The translations under genes and the position numbers were made by a program. A stretch of 38,249 bases of DNA from an uncultured Bacilli bacterium (GTDB taxonomy: Bacteria; Bacillota_I; Bacilli_A; RF39; UBA660): assembly GCA_944359725.1 (NCBI GenBank), contig CALVSY010000014.1:1-38249 (forward strand). Reading direction: 5' to 3'. Within the stretch, counting starts at the first letter, position 1. The number at the start of each line of letters is the position of its first letter. This document shows positions 26,104-34,600 of the stretch, in pieces. Under the pieces are notes generated by a model that was not told the DNA's origin, made no database searches, and saw only the letters and a program-made list of their open reading frames with translations.

Positions 26104-26322
26104 CTAAACGATTAACTCCTTTACATAAGATATTAAAGCAATGATTAAATCCGTTCCAACAAAGAATAAGCTTATAAATATCATAAACAAAATAGTAACC
26201 ATAGAATACTTAAATAAGTTCTTCTTAGTTGGCCATATAACCTTTTTTGCCTCTTTTATAACACTTCCAAAAAAATCCTTTAAAAACACAAATAAATTTC
26301 TTCTTTTTTTTGTTTTAGCCAT
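26104..26322 (-). CDS. secE: Preprotein translocase subunit SecE
   Basis: SecE clamps the SecY channel. The 72-residue protein has the short Gram-positive layout: a basic start (MAKTKKRRN), an amphipathic helix with the conserved EAKKVIWPTKK, and one membrane helix (about residues 40-64). It begins the secE-nusG unit with GGAGATTAATT as the ribosome binding site. The L33 gene rpmG, which usually precedes secE in Bacilli, is absent: only 82 bases separate secE from sigH. Confidence 0.94.
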   Translation of the reverse strand: MAKTKKRRNLFVFLKDFFGSVIKEAKKVIWPTKKNLFKYSMVTILFMIFISLFFVGTDLIIALISYVKELIV

Positions 26323-26379
26323 ATAATTAATCTCCTGTATTCCAAAATAAAAACACTCATTTAAGTGCTAACTACCTAA

Positions 26380-26408
26380 ATATTAGCACAAATAATCATA
26401 TTAGTCAA
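26380..26408 (-). promoter_or_regulatory. Sigma-A promoter of secE-nusG
   Basis: On the minus strand TTGACT (26408-26403) overlaps the sigH stop codon TGA, followed by a 17-base spacer and TAATAT (26385-26380). A small hairpin (CACT/AGTG) followed by TTTTTATTTT lies just downstream, near 26350-26364, and could act as a weak attenuator or as the terminator of sigH. Confidence 0.75.
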
Positions 26409-27034
26409 TTTATTTCATCCAAAATATTTTTAATTTTTACTTTAATTCTTGCAAGGGCCCCATCTATTGATTTTTGAGTCTTATTTAATATGTGTGATAT
26501 CTCCTCATAGGAGAAATTGTTTAACCTAAGATCATAAACAGTTTTTTCAAAATCAGATAATTCTTCGTTAACCCTTTTATTTAGATAATCATTATCCTCT
26601 TTGTTTACTAGTAAATCTTCTATTCCACCATAACTGGTTGCTAGTATATTATCAAAACTTCTGGTATCATCCTCTTGTTTATAATCAATTGAATACGAAT
26701 CATTTAAAGCACTATGCTTTTTTCTATTAACGTCCCTTACTAAAGATATTATTTTCCTTTTAATACATAAAAATGCAAAAGTGGAAAACTTTATATCCTT
26801 TTGCTCTTTAAACTTATCTATCGCTTGCATAAGTCCGATTAAACCTTCTTGGTATAAGTCATTATAATCTATTCCTTTACCATCGGTATAACTACTATAT
26901 TTTTTAGCATAATAGGATATTACTGGTTCATATTTTTTATAAATAGCCTCATTTGCCTCTTCATTATTATCAGATATCATGTATAAAAGCTCACCATCAT
27001 CTAAAAAGTCTCGGTAATCTTTTTTATTTTTCAC
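26405..27034 (-). CDS. sigH: RNA polymerase sigma factor, SigH type
   Basis: The 209-residue sigma-70 family factor has region 2 (YYAKKYSS to DLYQEGLIGLMQAIDKFKEQ, then FSTFAFLCIKRKIISLVRDV) and region 4 (LSDFEKTVYDLRLNNFSYEE, with an HTH ending in KSIDGALARIKVKI). No region 1.1 or 3 of a housekeeping factor is present. The size, sequence and position between rlmB and secE match B. subtilis sigH, the factor for early stationary-phase and sporulation genes. It overlaps rlmB by 11 bases. It ends in TGA, which supports the standard bacterial code. Confidence 0.92.
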   Translation of the reverse strand: MKNKKDYRDFLDDGELLYMISDNNEEANEAIYKKYEPVISYYAKKYSSYTDGKGIDYNDLYQEGLIGLMQAIDKFKEQKDIKFSTFAFLCIKRKIISLVRDVNRKKHSALNDSYSIDYKQEDDTRSFDNILATSYGGIEDLLVNKEDNDYLNKRVNEELSDFEKTVYDLRLNNFSYEEISHILNKTQKSIDGALARIKVKIKNILDEIN

Positions 27035-27746
27035 AAGACACCTTCTTCCTTTTTTCTAAAACCTCGTATATTATGATAGCAGAGGCAACTGATGCATTTA
27101 AGCTATTTACTTTACCATACATTGGAATTGATACAATAAAATCACAGTTATCTTTAACTAGTTTACTCATTCCAAAGCCTTCACTTCCGATTATCAAGCA
27201 AATCGGCATATCATAATCTAAATCATCATAAGAAACGTTTGTGTCCATGTCCGTTCCAACTATCCAATAACCAGAATCCTTTAGTTTTCTTATCGTGTTA
27301 TTAAGGTTAGTTACCATTACTATTTTAACGTTTGATAATGCTCCCGCACTTGTTTTCATAACAGTTGCGTTAACGGATGCACTTCTGTTTTTAGGAATTA
27401 TTATAAAATCTACCTTTGCAGCCTCACACGTTCTTATAATAGCACCAAAGTTATGAGGATCCTCTATGTGATCTAAGATAACGATAAAAGGATTAGAAGA
27501 AGCGTTTTTAAGTGCTTCATCAAGTGAGTAATAGTTATAATCATCTATTTCTAATATTACACCTTGATGGTTTTCTTTAGTTATTTTATCTAAGTCCTTT
27601 TTGCTTAAGTAAGCAGTTTTTACGTTATTCTTCGTTAGCATGTTATCAATGTTACTACCTTTTAGGTTTTCTTGTAAGTATGCCTTATAAATTGTTTTAT
27701 TGTTATTAAATAATTCTTTAGCGACGTTTTTTCCGTATACGTACAT
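27024..27746 (-). CDS. rlmB: 23S rRNA 2'-O-methyltransferase RlmB (SpoU family)
   Basis: RlmB methylates the 2'-OH of G2251 in the peptidyl-transferase loop. The N-terminal substrate-binding domain (MYVYGKNVAKELFNN) is followed by a SPOUT domain with DHIEDPHNFGAIIRTCEA (motif 1), ICLIIGSEGFGMSKLVKDNC (motif 2) and IPMYGKVNSLNASVASAI (motif 3). It starts at ATG 27746 after AAAGGTGA. A GTG nine bases earlier overlaps that site. At 240 residues it is of normal length. It follows mrnC by one base, the same order as in B. subtilis. The yacP/rae1 gene that often follows rlmB is missing. Confidence 0.94.
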   Translation of the reverse strand: MYVYGKNVAKELFNNNKTIYKAYLQENLKGSNIDNMLTKNNVKTAYLSKKDLDKITKENHQGVILEIDDYNYYSLDEALKNASSNPFIVILDHIEDPHNFGAIIRTCEAAKVDFIIIPKNRSASVNATVMKTSAGALSNVKIVMVTNLNNTIRKLKDSGYWIVGTDMDTNVSYDDLDYDMPICLIIGSEGFGMSKLVKDNCDFIVSIPMYGKVNSLNASVASAIIIYEVLEKRKKVSCEK

Positions 27747-27747
27747 T

Positions 27748-28128
27748 TTAATCACCTTTGTTTAGTATTATGTTTTTTAATTCTTCTATTCTTTTTAAAT
27801 CTTCTTCTAAATATAACTTACCGAATAAAGCTTCTAATGCCGTTGCTTTTTTATAAGTTATGATATCAGTGTTTTTAGGTTTTGATGAAACCTTAGTGTT
27901 TCTAGCTCTTTTTACGGTTTGTAACTCTTCTTCGTTTAACAAATTATTATTTATTAAATCATCTAGTATTAAAGCTTGATTTTTAGCACTAACGTATTTT
28001 ATTTTTAACGTTTGAAGCTTATTTAGATCATTTGTTTTAATCTTTAATAAATAACTTCTTATCATAACTTCATAAACAGCATCACCTATGTACGCAAGTA
28101 CCTTAGGATTTATAATATCAGTATTCAT
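27748..28128 (-). CDS. mrnC: Mini-ribonuclease 3
   Basis: Mini-III removes ends from the 23S rRNA precursor. It is a bare RNase III catalytic domain without the double-stranded RNA binding domain. Visible are NPKVLAYIGDAVYEVMIRSY with the catalytic Asp, the ALEALFGKLYL segment (the second acidic site), and the helix with KRARNTKVSSKPKN. I use ATG 28128 (MNTDIINPK), giving 126 residues. A longer frame from 28158 runs back into the spacer after the divIC terminator. The ribosome binding site, GGATGTGA, is imperfect. The cysS gene that often precedes it is absent. Confidence 0.9.
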   Translation of the reverse strand: MNTDIINPKVLAYIGDAVYEVMIRSYLLKIKTNDLNKLQTLKIKYVSAKNQALILDDLINNNLLNEEELQTVKRARNTKVSSKPKNTDIITYKKATALEALFGKLYLEEDLKRIEELKNIILNKGD

Positions 28129-28172
28129 TTTTTCACATCCATTAGTATTAAAACACATAAAATCAGAAAAAA

Positions 28173-28191
28173 CAAGGAAATATATTCCTTG
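28173..28191 (-). terminator. Terminator of yabP-yabQ-divIC
   Basis: A perfect 7-bp stem (28173-28179 with 28185-28191) is followed on the minus strand by TTTTTTCTGATTTT. It abuts the divIC stop codon. Confidence 0.8.
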
Positions 28192-28476
28192 CTAATCTAT
28201 TTTTAGTATTTTTTCACCATTTTTTGAATATAAATATTTTTCTCTAGCATACCTTGCAGCATACTCAGGATTTTTTAATTTTTCAACATCATCAGAAAGG
28301 GTTGTTTCCTCTTCTTCTAATTCGTTTAATCTTGCCGTTAACTCTTTTTTCTCTTCTTTTTTCTGACCTATCTTAATGATGTTATCAACCGATGATATAA
28401 TGCAAAGACTAATTACAAAAAAACATATGATTGATGTTAAAATAATTCTTCTTCTTTCTTTATGTGTAAGCTTCAT
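28192..28476 (-). CDS. divIC: Septum formation initiator DivIC
   Basis: DivIC is a bitopic division protein that works with FtsL and DivIB at the septum. The protein has a basic cytoplasmic start (MKLTHKERRR), one membrane helix (about residues 11-31), a coiled coil (KKEEKKELTARLNELEEEET) and the C-terminal NPEYAARYAREKYLYSKNGE block of the DivIC/FtsB family. The start at ATG 28476 has GGAG 8 bases before it. The longer frame from 28530 would overlap yabQ. It is 94 residues long. The yabP-yabQ-divIC order is the same as in B. subtilis. Confidence 0.92.
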   Translation of the reverse strand: MKLTHKERRRIILTSIICFFVISLCIISSVDNIIKIGQKKEEKKELTARLNELEEEETTLSDDVEKLKNPEYAARYAREKYLYSKNGEKILKID

Positions 28477-28526
28477 TATACCATCTCCATTATATAAGTT
28501 ATTATATAACAGATTAGCATAATATT

Positions 28527-28799
28527 TCAATCTTTTTTGTCGTTAAAGTAAAGTAAGTGACAACTAATGATTCCTAAAATTAGGAATATTACTATGTAAA
28601 ACGAAAGCATTCCACCATTTATTCTATATAGTAATAAATAAAAAAGTGAAACGTGTAAAACAAAAAAGATTAATTGAAAAATAAATTTATAAATAACGTT
28701 TTTAACCTTTAAAAACATAAATAACCTAAAAGTAAATAAGAAAAACATACCATATATAAAAGAATAAAAAATGACTTTAAACTGCTCTTGTAAACTCAT
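28527..28799 (-). CDS. yabQ: Spore cortex biosynthesis protein YabQ
   Basis: YabQ is a small membrane protein needed for spore cortex formation. The 90-residue protein begins MSLQEQFKVIFYSFIYGMFF and has about three membrane helices, separated by the loop LKVKNVIYK and by YRINGGMLS, which matches the family. It is shorter than B. subtilis YabQ. It is recognised both from the pattern and from its place: its ATG overlaps the yabP stop (TAATG) and divIC follows. Confidence 0.85.
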   Translation of the reverse strand: MSLQEQFKVIFYSFIYGMFFLFTFRLFMFLKVKNVIYKFIFQLIFFVLHVSLFYLLLYRINGGMLSFYIVIFLILGIISCHLLYFNDKKD

Positions 28800-29089
28800 T
28801 ATTTAAACAACTTAGATATTACTGAGTTTTCCTTTTTAGATTTACCATTATCAAAGTAAGAAAGCGCATCTATTATTCCTTTTATCATTATGGTACCTTC
28901 ATAAGTATCTAATTTTATTATTTCAAGATCACGGCCTTTAATACCAAGTGGACCAACTTGCGTTTCTAATAAAAACTCCTCGTTATCAAAGCTATCAATT
29001 TTAGTAATACCACTTATTTTAATGTTTTGTCTTTCGGTAATACTAATACTATGATTTAATAATTCTGCTGTTTCATTTTCCTTGTTCAT
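28799..29089 (-). CDS. yabP: Sporulation protein YabP
   Basis: YabP is a small sporulation protein of the YabP/YqfC family, linked to spore cortex and coat assembly. The 96-residue sequence shows the family core ERQNIKISGITKIDSFDNEE, VGPLGIKGRDLEIIKLD and EGTIMIKGIIDALSYFD. It starts at ATG 29089 with a strong AGGAGGAG site. In B. subtilis yabP and yabQ are sigma-E dependent. No clear sigma-E promoter was identified in the 40 bases after the spoVG terminator. Confidence 0.92.
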   Translation of the reverse strand: MNKENETAELLNHSISITERQNIKISGITKIDSFDNEEFLLETQVGPLGIKGRDLEIIKLDTYEGTIMIKGIIDALSYFDNGKSKKENSVISKLFK

Positions 29090-29120
29090 AGCTCCTCCTG
29101 ATAAATTATATTAAAAAAAA

Positions 29121-29142
29121 AGAAAATTATAACTAATTTTCC
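29121..29142 (-). terminator. spoVG terminator
   Basis: An 8-bp stem (29121-29128 with 29135-29142, one G-T pair) is followed on the minus strand by nine T. The spoVG stop lies in the hairpin. Confidence 0.8.
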
Positions 29143-29390
29143 TTTTCGTATTCCTCTATTATTGCTTTTTCTATTTTTTCTCTTAACTCTTTATTTATTG
29201 GGTATACATAATCAATGTATTTATCATCGCCAACTTTTCTGTTAGGCATAGCGGCAAATAACCTTGAGTTGCCTTCGATTAATCTTATTCCATTTATTTT
29301 TAGTACTCCATCTAATTCAATTACTGCATAACCTTTAACTCTAGAACCTGTTTTTTCTTCTTTTTGAACAGTTACCTTCGTTACTTCCAT
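29133..29390 (-). CDS. spoVG: Regulatory protein SpoVG
   Basis: SpoVG is a small RNA/DNA-binding regulator conserved in Firmicutes and needed for normal sporulation and septation control in B. subtilis. The 85 residues include VRVKGYAVIELDGVL-like SRVKGYAVIELDGVLKI, IEGNSRLFAAMPNRK and the C-terminal helix. The start is ATG 29390, with AAGGAGTGATTGATTA upstream. It stands between the surface-protein operon and yabP, closed by its own terminator. In B. subtilis it is under sigma-H. The local -10-like TATATT (29424-29419) lacks a convincing -35, so the promoter is unassigned. Confidence 0.94.
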   Translation of the reverse strand: MEVTKVTVQKEEKTGSRVKGYAVIELDGVLKINGIRLIEGNSRLFAAMPNRKVGDDKYIDYVYPINKELREKIEKAIIEEYEKEN

Positions 29391-29442
29391 TAATCAATCA
29401 CTCCTTTTGGTAAATACTAATATAATTTTACCATAATTGAAA

Positions 29443-29470
29443 AAAATAGCAAATAATTACTTGCTATTTT
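29443..29470. terminator. Terminator after the surface-protein operon
   Basis: Perfect 10-bp arms (29443-29452 with 29461-29470) contain the stop codon of the thioester adhesin, followed on the minus strand by TTTC. AT-rich arms flanked by T and A on either side make it potentially bidirectional. Confidence 0.75.
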
Positions 29471-31671
29471 TTAAATTTTTTTCTTAATATTATTAATACG
29501 GTAAGTAATACTGCAAGGCCTGCAATTATTAAAGTATAATTTGCAACTTTTCTACCAGTTATAATGGTAACAATTAATTCGGCCTGATCATAACTACCGG
29601 CAACCCTTGTTTTTTGGTTAACCAAACGCACCTGATAATAATCGGTTACAGGCTCGCCATCATCACCAAATATTCCTTTATCACTTATCGTAAACGTTGC
29701 ATTAGAGTCTTTATCTTTAATTATGTCATAACCATCCGGAGCCTGTTTTTCAACAAATCTATACTCACCAGGAGGTAAGTTTCTAACGTTAATTGTTCCG
29801 TTTGTTGTATCCAAAATATAAGTTGCTCCTTCATCTTCTTCGGTTAAGCCTTCTACGTACGAATAATAAACACCTTCATCTTGTTTTAAAAGCATATCAC
29901 GGTAAACACCATTTACTCTTTGCTGTAAGGCAAATTTACCACCGTCTATTAATATTCCATTTTCATCTATTTTATTAAATATAACTCCGGTAACACCATT
30001 GTACATAACGGCTGCCGTTGCATCTTCACCCTTAGTTACCGTAATGGTTTGAGTTGGATTTTCTGGAAGTGTATAACCATCTGGAGCTTCTATTTCAGTT
30101 AGCTCATAAGTACCAGACTCAATCTGTTCAATATCAAATTTTCCGTTACAAGTTCTTAATTCGTTAGTTGCACCTGATGCTGATGACGAAGATAACTTAT
30201 AATTTCCAGCAGACGTTTGTGTTACATAAATGTCTTTTCCATCTTTTGATAAGGTAAATACCGGACCAATATAGTCTCCTGTACAACTTTGAGCTGTATA
30301 ATCATTTATATTTATTACGTTTCCTTCAGAATCTATCGTTTTTTTAGATAATGATAAATGCATGTATTTATTAACGAAAGCACCTGATGCCTCACCATAA
30401 TTATTTGAACCTTCTCTATCACTACCAGAAACATCAACTGTCATAACTTCTTTATTAGTTATGTAACCATCAGGCGTAGCAGCTTCTTGAACATAATATT
30501 TTCCTACTTTTTTTATGCCTTTTAAAGTAGCCCAACCATTTTTATCCGAAGCTTCTGTTGTTCCTATTTTGTCTGTTAATGAAGAGTTTGAATAAACATT
30601 AAACTTAACGCCCGCAATAGGATTACCATCTTCATCTTTCTTTTGAACTCTTAACTGATAAGTAGGTTTTTTTCCAGTATAAACATATATATAAGAAACC
30701 TTCGTTGTTGAACCAATAATAAGAGATTGTTTTGCAGAATTACTTTTATTAACGTAATAAGTTAATGGTCCAAAATCATTTAGTTGTTGTTTTTTACTAC
30801 TATCTTTATACGCGTATGTTAAAGTAATTTTTACCGCATCTGATTTTGTAGCAAGTTCTTTTTTAGTCGTAACGGTAATTCCCGTTGAACTTAAAGATAC
30901 ATCAACATCACTATCATCCGAACTAACCTTATAATACTTTAACAAATCACTAGCAAGACTTGAAGATTGCTTAAATGTTTGAGAAAAAGTTTGCGTATTA
31001 TCATTATAATTTGATAAGATTTTTGCATTATTTTTTGCAGTACCATCTGCTAGATATGCAAACGAAGGATATATATTAAATCTTGCAGCACATTTTAATA
31101 CGTTTTTATATTCATTAAAGACGTTAGATTTATTTACAAATGTTTCGTACAAAGTAGTTATACCTTCTTGTTTTCCATATACGCTACCATCTGAAAGCTT
31201 TGGCTCATACGTTCCACCTAAAATTTCAGTTGCATTAATATTATCTCTTTCATCCGAAATCAATTCCCAAATTATTGCTTGGGTTGCAACCGTACTTGCA
31301 TTATTATTTGACCAACAAGACATTACCTTTGCCAAATCAGCAGCGGAGCTTCTAATTCCACTTGCCCATCCGCCGTGCGTTGGAACCTCATCTGTTGTTT
31401 CATAACCAGATACGGTTGAATTCGATTTAAAATCGGCTCCCGGTTCAACACAAAATACCGATCCGCTTGATGAGGTATTACCAGCAAGATACCATCGTCC
31501 CAAATATTTTGTTTCTCTTGTCTTACCATAACCCTTTGTTGAATATGTAGTATTACTATAACCTAAATTTGACCATAAAGCTTTATTTGTAATAGAAACA
31601 GCTTTAGTTGATAATGGAAATATAAATAAACATATTAATAACACTAATAAATATTTTAACTTCTTATTCAT
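29464..31671 (-). CDS. Thioester (TQXA)-domain surface adhesin with SpaA/Cna-B repeats
   Basis: This is a predicted cell-surface adhesin of about 735 residues. A signal peptide (MNKKLKYLLVLLICLFIFPL, then STKA) is followed by a thioester domain: the reactive Cys lies in SGSVFCVEPGADF (about residue 74) and the Gln in VATQAIIWELISDE (about residue 131). Such domains can form covalent bonds with host surface amines. Several SpaA/Cna-B pilin-type domains follow (GVKFNVYSN to YYVQEAATPDGY, TYELTEIEAPDGYTLP, GGKFALQQ to YRFVEKQAPDGYD), with Lys and Glu placed for isopeptide bonds. The C-terminus is a hydrophobic helix and RKKFKK, but no LPxTG motif precedes it, only IITGRK. ATG 31671 is used. ATG 31680 lies only 2 bases from the AGGAGG site and is the less likely start. 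It is coupled to the upstream gene, whose stop overlaps. Confidence 0.82.
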   Translation of the reverse strand: MNKKLKYLLVLLICLFIFPLSTKAVSITNKALWSNLGYSNTTYSTKGYGKTRETKYLGRWYLAGNTSSSGSVFCVEPGADFKSNSTVSGYETTDEVPTHGGWASGIRSSAADLAKVMSCWSNNNASTVATQAIIWELISDERDNINATEILGGTYEPKLSDGSVYGKQEGITTLYETFVNKSNVFNEYKNVLKCAARFNIYPSFAYLADGTAKNNAKILSNYNDNTQTFSQTFKQSSSLASDLLKYYKVSSDDSDVDVSLSSTGITVTTKKELATKSDAVKITLTYAYKDSSKKQQLNDFGPLTYYVNKSNSAKQSLIIGSTTKVSYIYVYTGKKPTYQLRVQKKDEDGNPIAGVKFNVYSNSSLTDKIGTTEASDKNGWATLKGIKKVGKYYVQEAATPDGYITNKEVMTVDVSGSDREGSNNYGEASGAFVNKYMHLSLSKKTIDSEGNVININDYTAQSCTGDYIGPVFTLSKDGKDIYVTQTSAGNYKLSSSSASGATNELRTCNGKFDIEQIESGTYELTEIEAPDGYTLPENPTQTITVTKGEDATAAVMYNGVTGVIFNKIDENGILIDGGKFALQQRVNGVYRDMLLKQDEGVYYSYVEGLTEEDEGATYILDTTNGTINVRNLPPGEYRFVEKQAPDGYDIIKDKDSNATFTISDKGIFGDDGEPVTDYYQVRLVNQKTRVAGSYDQAELIVTIITGRKVANYTLIIAGLAVLLTVLIILRKKFKK

Positions 31672-31672
31672 G

Positions 31673-34600
31673 TTAATCATTACCTCCTAAAACTTGTAGT
31701 TCATCAACTGATACAAAGTTAACGAATGAACCAGCTTCTTTTCTTGTTATATCAAAAGCAACGGTTAAATATTTCTTTTCGTTTTCTTCTATTATTTGAT
31801 CAGAAAGTGTAGTATTTGATAAAGTACCATCACCATTTACTACCCAGCCTTTATTCTCAGAATAATTTGGATTGAAGCTCATTCCATCTGGAATTTCTTC
31901 AGTTATTAAAGTTGCATAACCTGGATAGTATTTAACGTTCTGAATTTCAATTGTATAAATAACTTTTATATTAACGTTATTAATGTCTTTTACATCTAAT
32001 TTAGCAAGTTTTACATTACCATATTCTTTATTTGTTACAACTCCAAATGCATTTGTAACTTCTGCTTTGGTGATGTATTTATTTACCTTTAATTCAAAAA
32101 CCTTTTTTAAAGATAACCCTAGATTTATATTTCTAATGATTCTAGTTTCAGAATTTACGTTTATTATATCAGTTTTAATAATTGTTTTTATTTGAGGCGT
32201 TTGTTCAGTTTCACCATCATCATTTACTTGATCATCATTTTCATCAGCTACCGAAGAAGAATCATCTGATGCTTGATCATCTTCTTGCGGATCATCGTTT
32301 GTATCATCATCAGTCGTAGTTTCTAAAGGAACTTCTTTAAATGCTGATAACCTTGTTTTATCATAGAAATCTTCTGATGGCTGACCTGTTGCACCATATT
32401 TTTCGGTATTAAATTTAGCAACAATGTAATAATTACCCTCCTCTAAGGCACTAAAACTATATACACCATCCTTATTTGGAGATGTTGTATTTATTAAATT
32501 ATCATTAGAATCATATAATTCAAGCGTTACAGCATCTATTTTCTTCTCATCATCATCCATGATTCCATCAACGTTAAAATCTTCCCATACAACACCAGTA
32601 ATTTGCTTGCTTATTACCACAATTTGAATATCTTTAAAGTTTTTATAACCTGATGAGGTACCATTCTTATTTTTATATTCTAAATATGACTTAAATGTGT
32701 AAACATCATCGGCATCATTATTTATTGTGTTAACTTTAATAGTAGTAGTAGCAGGTTGTTGTACTCCTAATGTATCATAACTAACTTTAAATGCTGTTAA
32801 TCCAGAATATTTTCCATCAGAGGTTTTAAAATCATTACATGATGACCACTTAACTTGATCTTTTAAGTTTTCAGATGTAACTAAACTTGGATCATCTGCT
32901 GTACACATAGCATTTGATGGCAAATTCTCTAATTGCAAACTACCGGTATATGAAGATCCATTTACTTCATCAGTATAAGGTAAAACAGTATATACATTTA
33001 CATCACTAACATCATTATCTGAAGGAATTGCGTTATTAAATAACTTGGTTGAAAAATCAAATGAATCACCTTTATTTATATTAGAAATATACCTATCATT
33101 TGAATATATATATTGTCCATATGATACTGGTTCGGTATTTTCAATTCTTATTTTTTTAGTTTTAGTCTTATACTTATTGATACTAGATAAATCGTTTCTT
33201 ATAGAAGTATCAGTACCAGACGTATTACCTGCCGAAACAGCAATTTCAAAGTCACCTGAAATAGAAGTAACATCAACGTTAAAATCAAAATATATTGGTT
33301 CGATCCAGCTATTAGGCTCAACTGATGTATAAGTATATGTTAAAATTGTATTTTCATTATTATACGAAATTGAAGGTTCCATTTCATAGTTATTATTATA
33401 AACATAGTTTATTCCCTCAGGTAAAGTAAATTGAACAACAAAGTTCTCAAGTCTGTTATATCCAAATATATTTGAACTAATATTCATTGCCGGAGATACA
33501 ACATCAAGAGTTGTAAAGACAGTGTAATTATCATTTTTTGATGCATCCAAAATTACAACATCAGCCGAACTATAATCATCTGTTTTACCAATGTTTACGG
33601 TTGCCCTTGATTTGTAAGGAGTTATATATACATCTGGAGTGCTAGAAGTTTTTTCAAAATTTTCAGAACCATTTTTCCAAGTAAAAGTGGCACTTGAATT
33701 AAATTTTAGATTTGCTAAATCACTAGCCTCTGGATCCGTTGCAGAGTATGTCTTTACTTTATATTTTGTTCCGATTTCTATAAGTGTTCCGGCTCTAATT
33801 TTAAAATTACCATCCTCACTAGGTTTTATTGTAATATTAATATGATCAACAACTTGACTTGAAGAATCAAATTCCTCAGGTGCAAAACATTTTCCTGATG
33901 CGTCACAATATTGAATTGTAAAATTAGGTAATGCATCAATAACCGAATTGTTATATGTAGCTCTTATGTAGAAATAAGAATTTTCAGAAACGTTTTCGGA
34001 ATAAGAAATTGGAATTAAGTTCTTATTTACAGGTATGTTAATATTTAATTCAGATATATTATTATCAGCATCATTTCCATATTCAAATCTAGACATCAAA
34101 GTTACTTCTTCACCCATTGCAGCAGTATAATAATTACCATACAAGCCATTCTTATCAGAGCTATCAACCGCTACGTTTTGAGAATTTTCAACAACGTACA
34201 TTGTACTTGTTAAAGAAGTAGTTTCATATCCACTTGCAAATTCTTTATTCTCAACGCTTGCTGATGATGTTTTATCACCTAATTTAGCACTTAATTTAAC
34301 GTTAATATCTCCCGTTTCACTTTCAGTTCTTGTAGATTTAACGGTTACGTAATATGCTCCTACAGCGTAAAATCCATCGGAAGTTCTATTTACATAATCA
34401 GTAGGCAAAATATTATTAATTGATAATTTATATTGACTAGGCAAATTATTAATATCCCTTATTATTTCAACAACATAATTATCATTAGATCTATTAATCG
34501 TGTATAAATAAGAACCATCATCTTCTTTTTTGTATGAGCAATTATTATCACCATTACATGTAACCTCATTATTATTAACGCTAATTTTATGATCAGTTAC

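Noticed and set aside
31323..31529. 68-residue frame inside the thioester adhesin gene
   Set aside because: It is a shifted-frame shadow of the thioester domain coding sequence with no independent signals.
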